64,000 nucleotides of DNA from NCBI GenBank assembly GCA_037952775.1, contig JBANAY010000003.1, positions 9,362,001-9,426,000 of the forward strand, written 5' to 3'. Made by a program: the position numbers and the translations under genes. The notes beneath the pieces are model-generated. The model searched no databases. It was not told the origin of the DNA and worked only from the letters and a program-made list of their open reading frames with translations. This stretch comes from Clonostachys chloroleuca. Its lineage: Eukaryota > Ascomycota > Sordariomycetes > Hypocreales > Bionectriaceae. Of the stretch, positions 47,974-59,905 are shown in pieces (within the stretch, counting starts at the first letter, position 1; each line of letters begins with the position of its first letter).

Positions 47974-48859
47974 AAGAGATCTTCGGTCGATTCAAATATA
48001 GGTTCAAAATCTCGAGAGGTTAAAAATCCGGAGACTTGGCAATGAGGTGTTGAACGTACGAATAGTGAGCTGTTTGCACCAAGGAGAGATAAACTCAGCG
48101 GCAGAAGGGTTATTTGAGGGTCACAACAGCTTCTACATTTTCTCTTTCGGTAAATGCTTGTCATCGATAAGATGATGACTAGCTTTGCTGCTATCTTACA
48201 GGTGAAACAACGATAAATACGAACAGTACTTGTGTGTCAAGTAACCCTAGAAGATAAGCAGAGATATGGGTGACTTCACGGACTTCTGTAAGCCTCACCA
48301 TCAGCCGCAGCACAAACGAACAAGTTACATACATGTACGACCGGATCGAACGGCATGTGAAGCATGCTCAATGATGCCTGGTAGGTTGTCATGCACCTTC
48401 CGGGTTATATTCCGTAGCTTCCCTACCCTGCATATACGGGTACGAGGAGAAGTTGTTGCCCCTCTTTCGAGACATATGCGGTTGCTCTGATGCAGATGGC
48501 ACAACCACTATGCTAAGCTTATCAATTTTATATCGTCCATCTTTACCTTACCGAGATCAAGCCATTGTGTCATCGCCGTTCCGGTCTATATGCCGAGACT
48601 GTTACAGCTGCTTACTTCGCGGATCAATTCCGTCTCTATCTATGGACCTTGTTGGCAGAGCCAAGACTGCCATTTCACAACCGAGGAAGAAGCATAACTA
48701 CGAGGAGTCCAGATGTCTAGGTAATCCAGTACTCTGGTAATAGCATATCTAGTGCGAGCTACTCTGGCCGCTTAGTTGGGTATTTGCATTTGCATTCCAT
48801 TCAAATGCATTTTAGCCAAGAATAGTATTGACCCAAACCTACTAGATTTGAGGATCTAG
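47974..48859. other. PKS promoter and P450 3' region
   Basis: 887 bp between PKS start and P450 stop. Open frames at 48266-48740 on the plus strand lack family features. Confidence 0.55.
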
Positions 48860-50695
48860 CTACAGGCTACTGACTTTGAACTCAACGCCCTGAGCTTTAT
48901 TGTATTTGCCCACGAAAAAGTCGCCCACCATTTTCACATCCAGAGGGGTTGTGTTGTATAATCTAATAACCCCCAATTCGTCTCCAAGTGCCACTTCATC
49001 TGTAGCCCACAGCCTCCAGATCTGAGCTAAAACCAAGCGAAGAATAGCATACCCATGAGGCATGCCTAAGCAGACACGACTGCCCTTGCCAAAACCAACC
49101 ATGTATTTATCCAGCTTCTTCCCTGGCTCTCCCAGCCAGCGTTCAGGGTCAAATTTGTTACTGTTGGGGAAATGAAGCTCGTTATGATGTAGGAGGACAC
49201 TTGTCATTCCCACCGGCGTGTTCGCAGGAATCACCCAGCTCTTCTCTGTATCCTCTTCTTTATACACCAAAGGTCCGTCAGGATCATAGCGAAAGTGCGG
49301 AGTAGAGTTCCCGTAAATCAGTCGAACACTCTCCTTGACAACAGCTGTGAGGTAATCGAGGCCCTCCAAAGATGAGAGCCGGACATTTGGAACATCGTCA
49401 ATCGTGGGCATTGCGGTTTTTAATTCTTCCTTCAGCTTGCGCAGCACGTCCGGATTGTCAACAACCCAATAGATTGAATGCTCCAAGTTGGATGCCATGG
49501 TGAGTGTGCCCGCCATGAGTAACATCTGTGCATCCTGAGACACGCGCTCGACGGTTTTTTCCTGGGGTGGCAACTTGGGAGAGTTCAAAACCCCTCGGAA
49601 AATGGGCATCTCCTTTCCGCTCCACTCGTCGTCAGATGTAGTTGAGAGCTGTGCTACGAGCCTACGTGTTTCGTGTTTCTGACGCATGTAAGACCCGAGC
49701 GATGGGCTAACACGCCGTGCCAATGCCTCTGGTAGGGACATCATGATATCGTTGAGCCAGGGGACTCGTTTCATGATATGGAAAGATTGCGCGCCAGACA
49801 ACGAAGCATCGCGCTCTGAGGGGTCAAAGCTTGGGTGCTCTGGATTATTCACGTTAATCGGTGGTTGGTTCTGCAAACTAGCTACAGGCCTATGACATAC
49901 CAAGTCTATGAGTACATTGTCCAAAAGCAAGATTTTCCATTATGTCTGCAGAGAGATCGATATTAGCGTCTTTTCTCGTTGTACAACTAAGTCCAGAGTC
50001 TCACCTCGACTAAACGCCGCGAACATGCAGTTGGCGTTGACTGGTACGTCCGTGTCCTTGAAAGAAACCAGTCTTTCCAACATGACGTTGAGCCTCTCTT
50101 GGAAGATTGGCTGAAGGCGCCTCGCGTACGTGGGGCTAAAATACGGCAGAAGAGCCGCGCGGCGTTTTCTGTGAATGTCATGGTCCATGGTGGAAAATAA
50201 CGAGTCGTCTAGGCCGAAGAACTTGGTTAAACTAGGCGGCTTGTTGGCCCGTCTTCCGCTTGTAGCGCTTGGGTAGAGAATGTCATAAAATTCCTTGATA
50301 TTGAGTCAGCTGATTATTCTAGAGTAGTCGCTAGAATGTTGTGAACGGACATACCGGATCCCCAACGTGCAAATCGGAGGGTGAGATCCGAATTATCGGA
50401 CCGTACTGGTCGTGTAACTCTTGTATTTTCCAGATGTACTTGCCTCCGAGCCAATTATTGTAATACATCTCATATCTGACGCTAATCAGTGATCATTCCA
50501 AGTAGATGAAGGAGCACACTCGACCTACAGATGCGTGAGGGCTGCCAGTTTGGGCCCAGGGATATGGGCTATCGGTGAAAGGTACAAACGCCAGATTGCA
50601 CAATAGGTCAGGTAGATGGTCATTGCGCCAAGGCCAATCCAGCCATATTCACTTCGGGATTTGATGGCTGCAATGCCAGCCGATACAAAGTCCAT
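48860..50695 (-). CDS. Cytochrome P450 monooxygenase
   Basis: Five exons (50695-50529, 50475-50355, 50293-50005, 49945-49901, 49839-48860) give 533 aa. An N-terminal membrane anchor (WIGLGAMTIYLTYCAIW) is followed by the Pro-rich hinge IPGPKLAALTH. HDIHRKRRAALLPYFS marks the C-helix region. MLLMAGTLTMASNLEHSIYW is the I helix, ESVRL the ExxR motif, FDPERW the meander, and FGKGSRVCLG the haem loop with Cys464. It resembles the CYP group that includes trichodiene-oxygenase-like enzymes. It acts at the ER membrane with P450 reductase, probably to hydroxylate or further oxidise the polyketide. It lies upstream of the PKS on the same strand with its own promoter. The fourth exon is only 45 nt; its intron has a GATTAACG branch site. 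Confidence 0.92.
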
Positions 50696-52072
50696 TTCTT
50701 GAGTGGGGGGCAGAGAATGCACGGGGAAGTAGGTCAGAGAATTGAAAAGTAGGTCAGATAATGGAGATCTCGAATAAGTTGAAAAGTTGACGAAGGACCT
50801 TTGGTAACTTGAGAAGGGAACAGGAAATTGGGACTTTAATATGATGTGGCTACCGTTTCTTACCTCGTCGGGGACGATGAATACGAAAAGACATCTGCAA
50901 GTCTCACACACGCGTAGTCGGCGACGATCTGCCCGTTTGTAAACTGGACATGCAGTCATCATTTCAGTCTCACAACTGCCTAATCTGCAACACCGCGGTC
51001 ATCGACTGATAGGTGACTAAACCCCCTTGAAATGGTACGTCCCGAATCTCTTGAGTTGGCTCCAACTGCAAGATTCAAATCTGGATTGGCTATAGATCCC
51101 TGTTTGCTGATAATAAACCCAGAATGGGACTCACTGGGTATGACTTGACTGAGTCATAGAGACTTGTATTGAATTATGGCTTGTGGGAGTGGTTACTATC
51201 CGAATTACGCTGTGAGAGCACTAGGAGTTACGCAGCTGCACGGAATCCAAACGGGAGGCTTTAACTCGTCGCGTGGTAACCTTGGTTATGTATCGTAAGA
51301 TTTTAAGATCAATTTATGCTGGAAAAGCATATTGCATACCTATCCAAGCATTTAAGTTGCACTCTTGATAAGTTTACAGATAGCTAGTCGCACGTGTCCC
51401 ACAGTAATCATCGTGTGGTCTTTGGGTTGCACTGGAAGATCCGATAGTAGACACATTTCCAGGTATATACATAGGTTCCGCCGCAGCCCTATCAAGTGGT
51501 CCCCTAGGGTCCATGTTTCACTGCATGCGCTTATGATAGTCACCAGGCAATTACGCAAGAAGAAAGCAATATCACTGGTCGAGTGAGCTTCCCATCCGCT
51601 TGTCCGTGGCGCAGTGGTCGGGTAGAAATATCAGCTCGGCAATAGTCGAGTTTCATACCGGCTCGTCCGCCGAACGGAGCAAGCACAACGGGGGAAGCAG
51701 AGCGGAGGAAGCAGAACCGGGCGATACGTGCCGCACGGGAAAACTACAAAGCTGCTTACCCCCACGGATTCGTCACTGATTGCAGGGCCAGGCAAGAAAT
51801 CTCCGAACAGATTGCGACATCAATGAGGCGTATATGTAGATACTTATACGGCTATGCAAGATTACATTTGCTTTCCTATCTCGCACAAGCAATCCTGCCA
51901 CGGGCGGGTGGCTTCATGGGAGTAAGCAGGGTATCAGGGGGCAACCGCTGTCCTCCCCGCCGCCCCGGACTGGCCTTCAGGCTTACCTATAACACTACTG
52001 CCGGAATGATTTGGGGATGGGGGCCAAAAATAACTAACAAGCCATCTCACGAGCCACCGTGCTGTAGAGCGA
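50696..52072. other. Intergenic, P450 promoter and possible SINE-like scrap
   Basis: 1.4 kb without a supported gene. At 51603-51672 a TGGCGCAGTGG box resembles a tRNA A box, followed by a weaker B-box-like GAGTTTCATACC, but the ends do not form an acceptor stem. TCCGCCGA at 51666-51673 is the reverse complement of the element at 38338-38345. Confidence 0.4.
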
Positions 52073-53544
52073 ATGAGAAACATGGAGTTTCTGCCTTCCT
52101 ACCACCACAAGGATGTTGCCCACCCTGTGTTGAACCAATGGTCTGGGCCACTGGGATATGAGCCACACGCAACAGGCTTTACTCATGAGCTCAATCTCGA
52201 CGAAATCGAGATCATTTACACAGAATTCCACAGATTGGTTGATCAAGTGGTTGCAAAAGCTTTCATCTGTACAGCCCCTCAGCTCAACCGGATCAAGGAT
52301 CAGAACCACAAGCTCATTAGCAAACTTATGACTCTTGAATGCGCCATTACAGGAGACATGAGTCTCCATGATGCTTCTCGTATTGCATCTCTGCCAGTGC
52401 GGTCGTCGGCTGGTAGCATGGGTGAACATCCCCCAACAGCCGGACCGAGCCTGGTATCGCGCAGTGCTACTATTAAACGACGGCGGATTTCAAAGACTAA
52501 GACGCAAGACCAATTAGAGAGCACAGTAGCCCCAGCCAGTAGTTCAACAGTGAGTTAGAGCATTACACGACGCTATTTATTACCCGTACTCACCAAGCTT
52601 AGAGAAACCAGCGTAACAACAATGCTAGCCCCGAGTCCGGATGCAACGTGCATGACTTTGAGAACCTTGGAGAGAACTCCAAGTTGGCGAAGAAGTTGTT
52701 CCATGTAGTTTCCGAGGAAGCTAGAGCGCAAGTTGCCGAGCTGTCTAAGCATCTCAGCGCTGCAACATCCCATCCAGGGGTAGAGAAGCCTCACCAGGCG
52801 CACAGGTTTTCAAGCTTATCTCAAATAACCAGCATGTCGCGCTTCCTCCAATTGGTTGTTGATTTAGGCGCAGCAATTGAAGGCAGCATATTCGGAGAGC
52901 AAACGAGCAGAATACGGAAAAGGATTGCCTTGGCTCACTTTTACCGTGCATATTCACTGGCCCAAGACAACCCCGGTGTGTTCCTTGCGTGGTATGACAA
53001 CCAACACTTTCAAAAGAGTGGAATCCTGCCACCCAAAGGGGGAGCAAATCCATCGTGCAGCATCGCTTTGCAGATATGATATTCCATCATGCCCCAGAAC
53101 GGGATGCAAACACTGTCTTGGGCTATACTCCCGGCCAGAACGACGACATCAAGAGGAGAATTGCCAAGATACAGATGTGGAGGAAGAGCGGGAGGAAATG
53201 GGCTTATATCATTCAAAGATTTGGCTACGGAATCCTGCTCCTTCTCCCTCCTAGCCTTTCAGATGAAGAGTAAGTCGTTCATCCCATCAAGTACATTACA
53301 AGAAACCTTTTTATAACCTGCTCGTGTGAACAGTTTGAGAGTTGCCCATGACAAGGTTCTCTCCCGTATTTTGGACCATATCGACTGCCGTAGAGAGGTA
53401 TTCGCGGATAGTTTAAAAGCAGCCAATTATTTGATAGACTGCTATTTTTTCCTTCAAGATAGAGACGGGGCCTGTATCAGCTCAGACCTTAGCAAATGGC
53501 CGAGCTGGGACCATCTCATTACATCCGTTCCAAGTTCGAGCTAG
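52073..53544 (+). CDS. Conserved fungal protein of unknown function (one-base break)
   Basis: Exons 52073-52549, 52603-53269 and 53334-53544. The first exon encodes a helical region and a basic cluster (TIKRRRISKTK) that may be a nuclear signal. The core has FLQLVVDLGAAIEGSIFG, RIRKRIALAHFYRAYSLAQ, VLGYTPGQNDDIKRRIAK and RFGYGILLLLPPSL. This dense, low-gap pattern suggests a real conserved domain, but I cannot name it. The frame breaks at a run of five G (53038-53042); a sixth gives PPKGGSKSIVQHRFAD across the joint and 451 aa in total. No signal peptide. It lies between the P450 and the carboxylesterase, on the opposite strand to the P450, so it may belong to the cluster or be an inserted housekeeping gene. 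Confidence 0.65.
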
Positions 53545-54041
53545 ACAACGTTTTAGTTGAGAGGCGTATGGCAATAATTAAAGGGTGAATAACAAGGAGA
53601 AGATTTATGAGAAACATACAAGATCCAACATATGAAGCTAATTCTTCCGATGCAAGCAGGTGGTGCTCTTTGCGTAAGCTCCAGCACAAGAACCCCGTCA
53701 CTCGGGCCACCACAATGTCCGAAGCCCCGTTAATATTGCCCATGTTGTGAGGGTTTTCCTCCGAAGTAGGTTTCACTGCATTTCAAATCACTAGACGACG
53801 GACTTATTACACTTGTGCCGTGGGATTCGGGTTTCGCGGACACGACACGCGTGAGCGAATTTTCATTTCCGCTTTCGCTCCGTTATAGGCGACAAGCACC
53901 TGATTCCCATATAATAACCTTAGGCCCTGTCTAGGCATACATAGTTCAAGCCTGTTGTAGCTGAATAATTTACTCACAGAGTCCTCAGTTGGAACATCTC
54001 TTTGATATTTTCCAGGAAGAGCACGAGCACAATATACAGCA
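53545..54041. other. Intergenic, carboxylesterase promoter
   Basis: No gene recognised. Confidence 0.5.
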
Positions 54042-55657
54042 ATGACTCACTCTCAATACCCGAATAATTCGCCGTCCCCCGAAGTTACGATCGATTCGGG
54101 CGTGCTATCTGGCCTTCTTTTCCCAAACAATACCAGGGCGTTCCTTGGCATACCATATGCAGCTCCCCCGGTCGGAGATTTGCGTTGGCGGCCACCGCAG
54201 CGCCCTGAAGCATGGGAGAACGTGCGACCAGCTGTGAAGTTCGGCCCCAGCAGCCTTCAGTTCCCCCTCCCAGAGAATTCCATCTACCATGGGGGGAGTC
54301 TGAGTTCAGTGAGGATTGCCTCTATCTGAACATCTACACGGGTTCAGACGGTGATAACCGACCTGTATTGGTCTGGTTCCACTTTGGCGCATTCATCTTT
54401 GGATCTAGCTCTAACCCCCTCTATGATGGGACAAATTTTGCAACAGAAGGACTAACTGTTGTGACTGTCAACTATCGCCTGGGGCGCCTCGGCTTCCTCG
54501 CACATCCAGCGTTGAGTGATGAGTCCAGCCATAAGGCATCAGGCAACTACGGCATCATGGACCAAATCGCGGCCTTGGAATGGGTGCGAAGGAACATCAA
54601 AGCCTTCGGAGGTGACCCCAATAATGTCACCATAGGAGGTGCTTCTGCGGGGGGCGCAAGTGTTCACATATTACGCTCCTCCCCGTTAGCAAAGGGGTTA
54701 TTCTCAAAGGCCATTTGTGAGAGCGGACCAGGTGTGGCTCCAGCCCTTGATGGCCATGGCCATCTCGCAGCTTACACAACACTGGCCTCGGGAGAAAAGG
54801 CAGGCGTTGAATTGCTGGCCGCTGTAGGGGCGCCGTCTATCGCGGAGCTTCGCAAGATGCCCGCAAAGACTATCATGGCTACATATTTACCCCGGGCAAA
54901 GGGACAATGGAAATCAGAAATGTGGCATGCATCTACAAGCCTTAGTCTATTTGACACCGCCAATCCCATTGTTGATGGCTATGTCTTGCCCGAATCACCT
55001 CTGACGACGCTACTATCCGGGAGGATGGCCGACGTCCCCTTTCTTGCAGGAAATTCTGTCGACGAAGCAACTAGCTTGCCACATTTAGATTCGCTCGCCG
55101 ATTATCGTACCTACGCAAAAGACACATTCGGTGAGCAAGAAGAAGAGTTCCTCCGCCTATATCCCGCCGCAGCCAACTCAGAGGTGCGATTTGCATGTTT
55201 AAACCTTCTCGGTGACCAAATTTTCGTCTGGCCAACATGGTTCTCGGCAGAGATACAGGCCGCCATGATGAGCTCTCCTGTGTGGTACTATAGGTTTACG
55301 CGAGCACCTCCAATTGCCCGTGAGACAGCTGAGGGAAATTCCGCTGGAGTATTTCACTGTGCCGGTGTCCCGTACGCATTCGGGAATCTCAACAACTGGA
55401 AGAATTGGGACTGGACCGATGCGGATAGAGCCCTCTCCAAAGATATTTTAGAGACTTGGGTACGATTCATGACATCAGGGAATCCCAACGCGACCGACAT
55501 AGGTTCTGGTACTTGGCCCGCTCTGAGTTCTACGAGAAATAAGATAAAGATATGGGATTTCGAGCCAAGGATCGAGGTGGTTGGGTCACGTTTTGACCAG
55601 ATGTCGGCATTTTGGGAGGCTCATTATGGGGTGAACAAGCATCTGTCTACTCAATAG
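54042..55657 (+). CDS. Type-B carboxylesterase-like protein (one-base break, altered motifs)
   Basis: A single exon; the frame breaks at a run of six G (54291-54296). A seventh gives HGGESEFSEDCLYLNIYTG and 538 aa. The N terminus has the family signature AFLGIPYAAPPVGDLRWRPP, then EDCLYLNIY. The oxyanion region reads WFHFGAF (114-117) where HGGG/A is usual, and the nucleophile elbow reads GGASAGG (Ser202) where GESAGG is usual. Glu342 (NSVDEATS) and His439 (GVFHCAGVPYAFG) complete a triad. No signal peptide, so probably intracellular. With a serine, acid and histidine in place it may hydrolyse or form an ester, yet both motif changes would alter the oxyanion hole. Its position between PKS genes and the DHA porter suggests tailoring, which is inferred. 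Confidence 0.8.
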
Positions 55658-56620
55658 AAATTTACCTCTCACAAGTCGTGCACATCCTCTCATAATAGTA
55701 TGGATTCTTTGTCTCCCGTCTAGTTTCTGGTGGTTCTCCACACCTTTTAATCTAAAGACTAAGCATCTCGTTCAGATTTGCCAGCGGAAGCCCAGCTCTC
55801 ATGGTACAGTAACCGTATTGCAGAGAATACAATGCGCAAGTATTCCTTTTGTCAGCAGTGAGAACTTACAATGATGTGGCTGAGCCAACTATTCTGCGCA
55901 TAATTGTTCAACCCTTGTGTAGGTGCCTCCAAGAAGAGGTTTGGGCAATCAGGCCAACTATCCGCGCTTTAATCAGGCTGCAGCAATAGAATCAATTGGC
56001 GGATTCAAGTTTACTAGGTAAAAATTATCTACAGGGCAGTTCCGGTGTTTCCGTGACCGTCTCCATCAAAGACTGAATTACCATTTGATGGTACAATCGG
56101 ATGGTTTCCAGACTTTGAGCATGGATGGCTGCTTCGGAGGCTTTGTCCTCCGCGTTATCCCCCCCCCCCCTTTTTTTTTTTTCCTCCTGGAATGACAAAC
56201 TAATCCAGTTACTAGTATTGCCCAAGGGAGAACATTCCAAAGAGTAAGCGGACACTGCCCAACTCCTGTTCGCCGGTTCAGGTGAGTTGTGGTTGGGGAA
56301 CTTTATCTACACAATGGCCGCCGAAGTAACGAGAGATTTGTGAAGCGAAACATAGTAGCTATTTGATGAATGTGTCAAGTAATATTTTGGGAAAATCATC
56401 TGATTGAATGAGTATTCTAGTTTCTTTCCAATAAATATCTATGACAAAAGAAAAGTGTCCTCGTCGGGCCCTCGCAGATCTAGATTCGCAACCCCAACCC
56501 AATTTTCTTAATTAAATTCCTCCATTAGATGCTTCTCCGATGAGTGGAAGAGTGTTCTATATCTATAGTGTTTCTATCAATCTAAATGTGTCAGTTGGGC
56601 AACAGTAATTAAATCACGTT
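55658..56620. other. Intergenic, no gene recognised
   Basis: 3' sides of two convergent genes. Contains the C12-T12 tract listed separately. Confidence 0.5.
56159..56182. repeat. C12-T12 homopolymer junction
   Basis: Twelve C followed directly by twelve T on the plus strand. Tract length is likely unreliable in sequencing. Confidence 0.8.
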
Positions 56621-58550
56621 CTAAACCTCCTCCCCAGTAGGCTTCTTCCTCTCCTCAAGACCATATTCCGTGTCAAGGCCCTTTCTCAAAGGAACGTCTT
56701 TCTCAAATAGAGCAAGAATGAACCCAGTTCCTCCAAATGCCACGGAGATGATAAAAACCTTTCGCAATGCTAGCAGAAAGACTTCCCGGATCTGGCTTTG
56801 AATCGGCTCAGGAAACTGCATCACGAAATGCTGAGTGCCACTGGCATAAGCATCTCCGTTGCTAAGTAACTCACGCACTACCTCGTTATCCACCATGTAT
56901 GCATACTGCTTAGTGAACGAGTTCAGAACCGTCCCCGCGATAGCAATGCCCCATACCATTCCAAATGTCCTCACAAAGCTCCATGTTGCTGTTGCCGCAG
57001 CTTGGTCTTTCTCTGCCAACGATGCTTGGAACGCGGGAAGCAGAGTAGAAATAAGAAGCCCAGATCCAACAGCAGGCATGATTTGGATTCCTACCCAAAC
57101 GCCCGTGTTGCTATCCGTCTTGAGAAGTGAGATAAGCCCAACACCAACTGTGGTGAGCAGCATGCCTGTTATGTGCAGTATCTTGAACTTGCCGAACTTG
57201 GCCAGTAGTAAGGAGGCTACTGCTGCACCAGGGACTGCTATAAGCGTGATTGGAAGGATCTGAACACCAGACCAGGACGGCGTAGACAGCTGAACCGTTT
57301 GAAAGTAGACTGGAAAGTAGAAGAAGCACCAAAATTGAAGCATGGGCATCAAGAATGAGTTCACATACACAATTATCGATGTTCGGTTTGGAAAGAGACG
57401 CAGTGGGATGACAGGAGTCTCGGGTATGCCTGAGCCCTCGTAGACACAGAAGCCTACGAGACCTACCAGCCCAACCAAGAGCGGAACGAGAACCCGAGCA
57501 TCAGACCAAGGATAGATAGGGCCAGCCCAAGTCAGAGCAATCAGAACTGATACCGAGGATGCCATGAGGATAGCATTGCCCAGGTAGTCGATTCGTTTCA
57601 GTTTGGATAGGATGCGTTCCTCGCGGTCGTACCGAAGATTGAGAAAAAGATACGCAAAGACCATACCGACACCTCCAATAGGAAGGTTCAGGTAAAAGAC
57701 CTAGCCCAGATGAAAGATCAGCCACATGCGAGTTCCACTCAACTCCGGATATCTTACCCATCGCCAAGTCGAGTTCTCAACAATGGCGCCTCCAATGAAA
57801 GGGCCAATCGAGTAGCCAACTGTCGAAACTACCAGCAAAAGTGCGACATATTTTCCACGGTACCTCAGCGGTACCAAGTCTGAAATGATAACTTCTCCCT
57901 GTCGACCGATTGTCAGTTGTTGGTTGTCCCAAGCTTCCCGGCTTTTTCTTCAACTTACGGACATGTTCAACCCACCACTTCCAATACCTTGGATAGTACG
58001 GCCAGCGATGAGCATGGCTTCTGTTGTCGCGCCTCCACAAATACCGCTCCCTAGGACGTACAAGCCCAGAACGGATATCAAAACAGCCTTTCGCCCAAAA
58101 AGATCGCAGAATTGGCCGAATAGGGGCTGTACTGCCGCGCTATAACGCTATGTCAACGATGCCCACAAGGAAAATACCCATGAATTACCAAAAAAAAAAA
58201 AAAAAAAAAAAAAAAATCACCTACCTTGTCAAGAGAAACACATTGGTCACCCAAATGTAGTTGCTCCCCAGCTTGAGCTCTGAAACAATATAGGGGAGTG
58301 AGGTGACCACTATGGTGCCTTCAAGCGACGCAAGCATAATGGAAAAGCACAGCGTGAGCATGATCATCCAAAACCTATAGTCCTTCTCAAACGAAGGTGC
58401 TTTCTTCTCCTCCTGCTGGGCGGATGATGATGAGTCTGCCCCATCTTGAGGAGTCTCCTTAGGCCCAGAAACGATACTTTCGGAAGAAGTCTCTGCTATT
58501 TCTGCAGCCACTTTGAGATCAGTGGTTGCTTTTTCGGTTGGGGTCGACAT
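56621..58550 (-). CDS. MFS drug:H+ antiporter (14-helix DHA type)
   Basis: Four exons (58550-58225, 58139-57959, 57898-57758, 57700-56621) give 575 aa. A Ser/Glu-rich cytosolic N terminus is followed by FWMIMLTLCFSIMLASLEGT and TSAAVQPLFGQFCDLFGRKA (motif A), then RTIQGIGSGGLNMSGEVIIS (motif B/C region). ENSTWRWVFYLNLPIGGVG is the typical helix-5 to helix-6 segment of DHA2-type fungal toxin and drug exporters. The likely role is proton-driven export of the pathway product or self-protection. The ATG at 58550 is chosen because upstream extension begins only with GTG. The first intron contains a run of 27 A. No defect is seen. Confidence 0.9.
58190..58216. repeat. A27 homopolymer in an intron
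   Basis: Twenty-seven A on the plus strand (T on the coding strand) inside the first intron of the DHA-type porter gene. Confidence 0.9.
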
Positions 58551-59905
58551 CGTGCACGGTTTTGATGCCACGAAAAGTGATACACAAAGGCCTATGAGAG
58601 CATCAGAAGAGGTCTTTGTCCCGTGGAGAATTCTGGATCTTAAATAAAGCAGATGCTAAAATCGGAAAATCTCGCAGCCACTTTATATATCCAATCGGCC
58701 AATATTTGTAACCATCCGCAGGTGGATACAAACCCTGCGGTCTCGAGACCGGAGACTTTCTAACCTAACAATTCCCGGTGAGAAAAGCAACCCCTCCAAG
58801 GTGAGTTCTTGGCTGTAGAACAAAACGCTATTTTGTATTTACGAAATCAACAGTAATGATATATTAGTCGTCCTGCTTCCGCTGAGAGACTCCCAACAAC
58901 TATCATAGTTGCAGTCTCAGAAATATTCGCCGGAGGCTTTACATTGGCATGAGACGTGGGGAAGAAAGTTCATTGCTGACATGAGATCCCAATCTGTAAT
59001 CCGCCTGTGTCGCTTTCTCGGACTTGTCGGTAAGCTATACCACAAGCCCAGAATTAGGCAACGCCTACAGTTACGATACCACGAAAAATACGTAATCACT
59101 GCAAAGAATGACGAAGCATATTCGTATTCACGGGAATACTATGTCAATTTTCATCAGCATATGTCCCTTCATTTTATGCATCTCGCATTGCTCGTTTTCA
59201 ATGCCGCCTCAGCCACCTCGTCATCGCTGTTCCAAGGAGAGCTTCTCACTCGAATTTAAACATAACGCTTATGGCATTTCAAGTTATGCTAAAAGGCGAG
59301 CTTGGGCAATTATCAGTAATAACAAATGGTTTTGGTAAATGATCAAGTTTGTGACATGAAATTCGACCCATCCTCAATAGATCCAAGAGAAACAGCAACC
59401 ATCCGGACCCCCGCCTCCCCCGTCAATAAAAGTATGCATAACTAAACGTTGCTGATCTCCTCAGCCCATGCATGTTTCAAGTGTGAGTAAGGTTATTCAA
59501 TTTCCAGCTGCCAATGGGAGACGTTCTCTTGTTGCCTAGCGTCGTTCTCTTTCGCTGGTTTCCAGTCAGCATGCGAGGATCGGCATAGCTGAAGGGCGAT
59601 GTGCTTGGCGTCACCTGGCTCATGACCAATTCTAAACCATTCACACCATCCTTCGCATTGCTTTAGCATACACGACACTTTTTGGAATACGAAGGAGCCT
59701 CGTATACATTTTTAGATCTGGGAAGCGGGCAGCAATGTGCCAAGCGTTGCGCGACAACTCAGAAACCACCGGCTTCTGTCTCTTGAAATTCTATAAAATG
59801 CTGCTCATCCTCCAGGGAATTGGTTTTCTTGCCTTTGAGAGACACAAGTTATCGAGATTAATTTGAAGAAGCATACTCAACCGCCGCACGCCCCCTCCAT
59901 TTACC
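58551..59905. other. Intergenic, divergent promoter region
   Basis: Separates the DHA porter from the secreted-protein gene. A TATAAAA box at 59792-59798 lies about 110 bp before the next start codon. Open frames within are short. Confidence 0.5.

Noticed and set aside
48266..48740. Small plus-strand open frames in the PKS promoter
   Set aside because: No family features, no consistent exon structure.
49861..49901. Read-through from the P450 exon at 49901 into the following sequence
   Set aside because: The frames differ; a 61-nt intron (49900-49840) with a GATTAACG branch site joins them in frame.
51603..51672. tRNA gene
   Set aside because: A-box-like element present, but the ends do not pair as an acceptor stem and the B box is poor.
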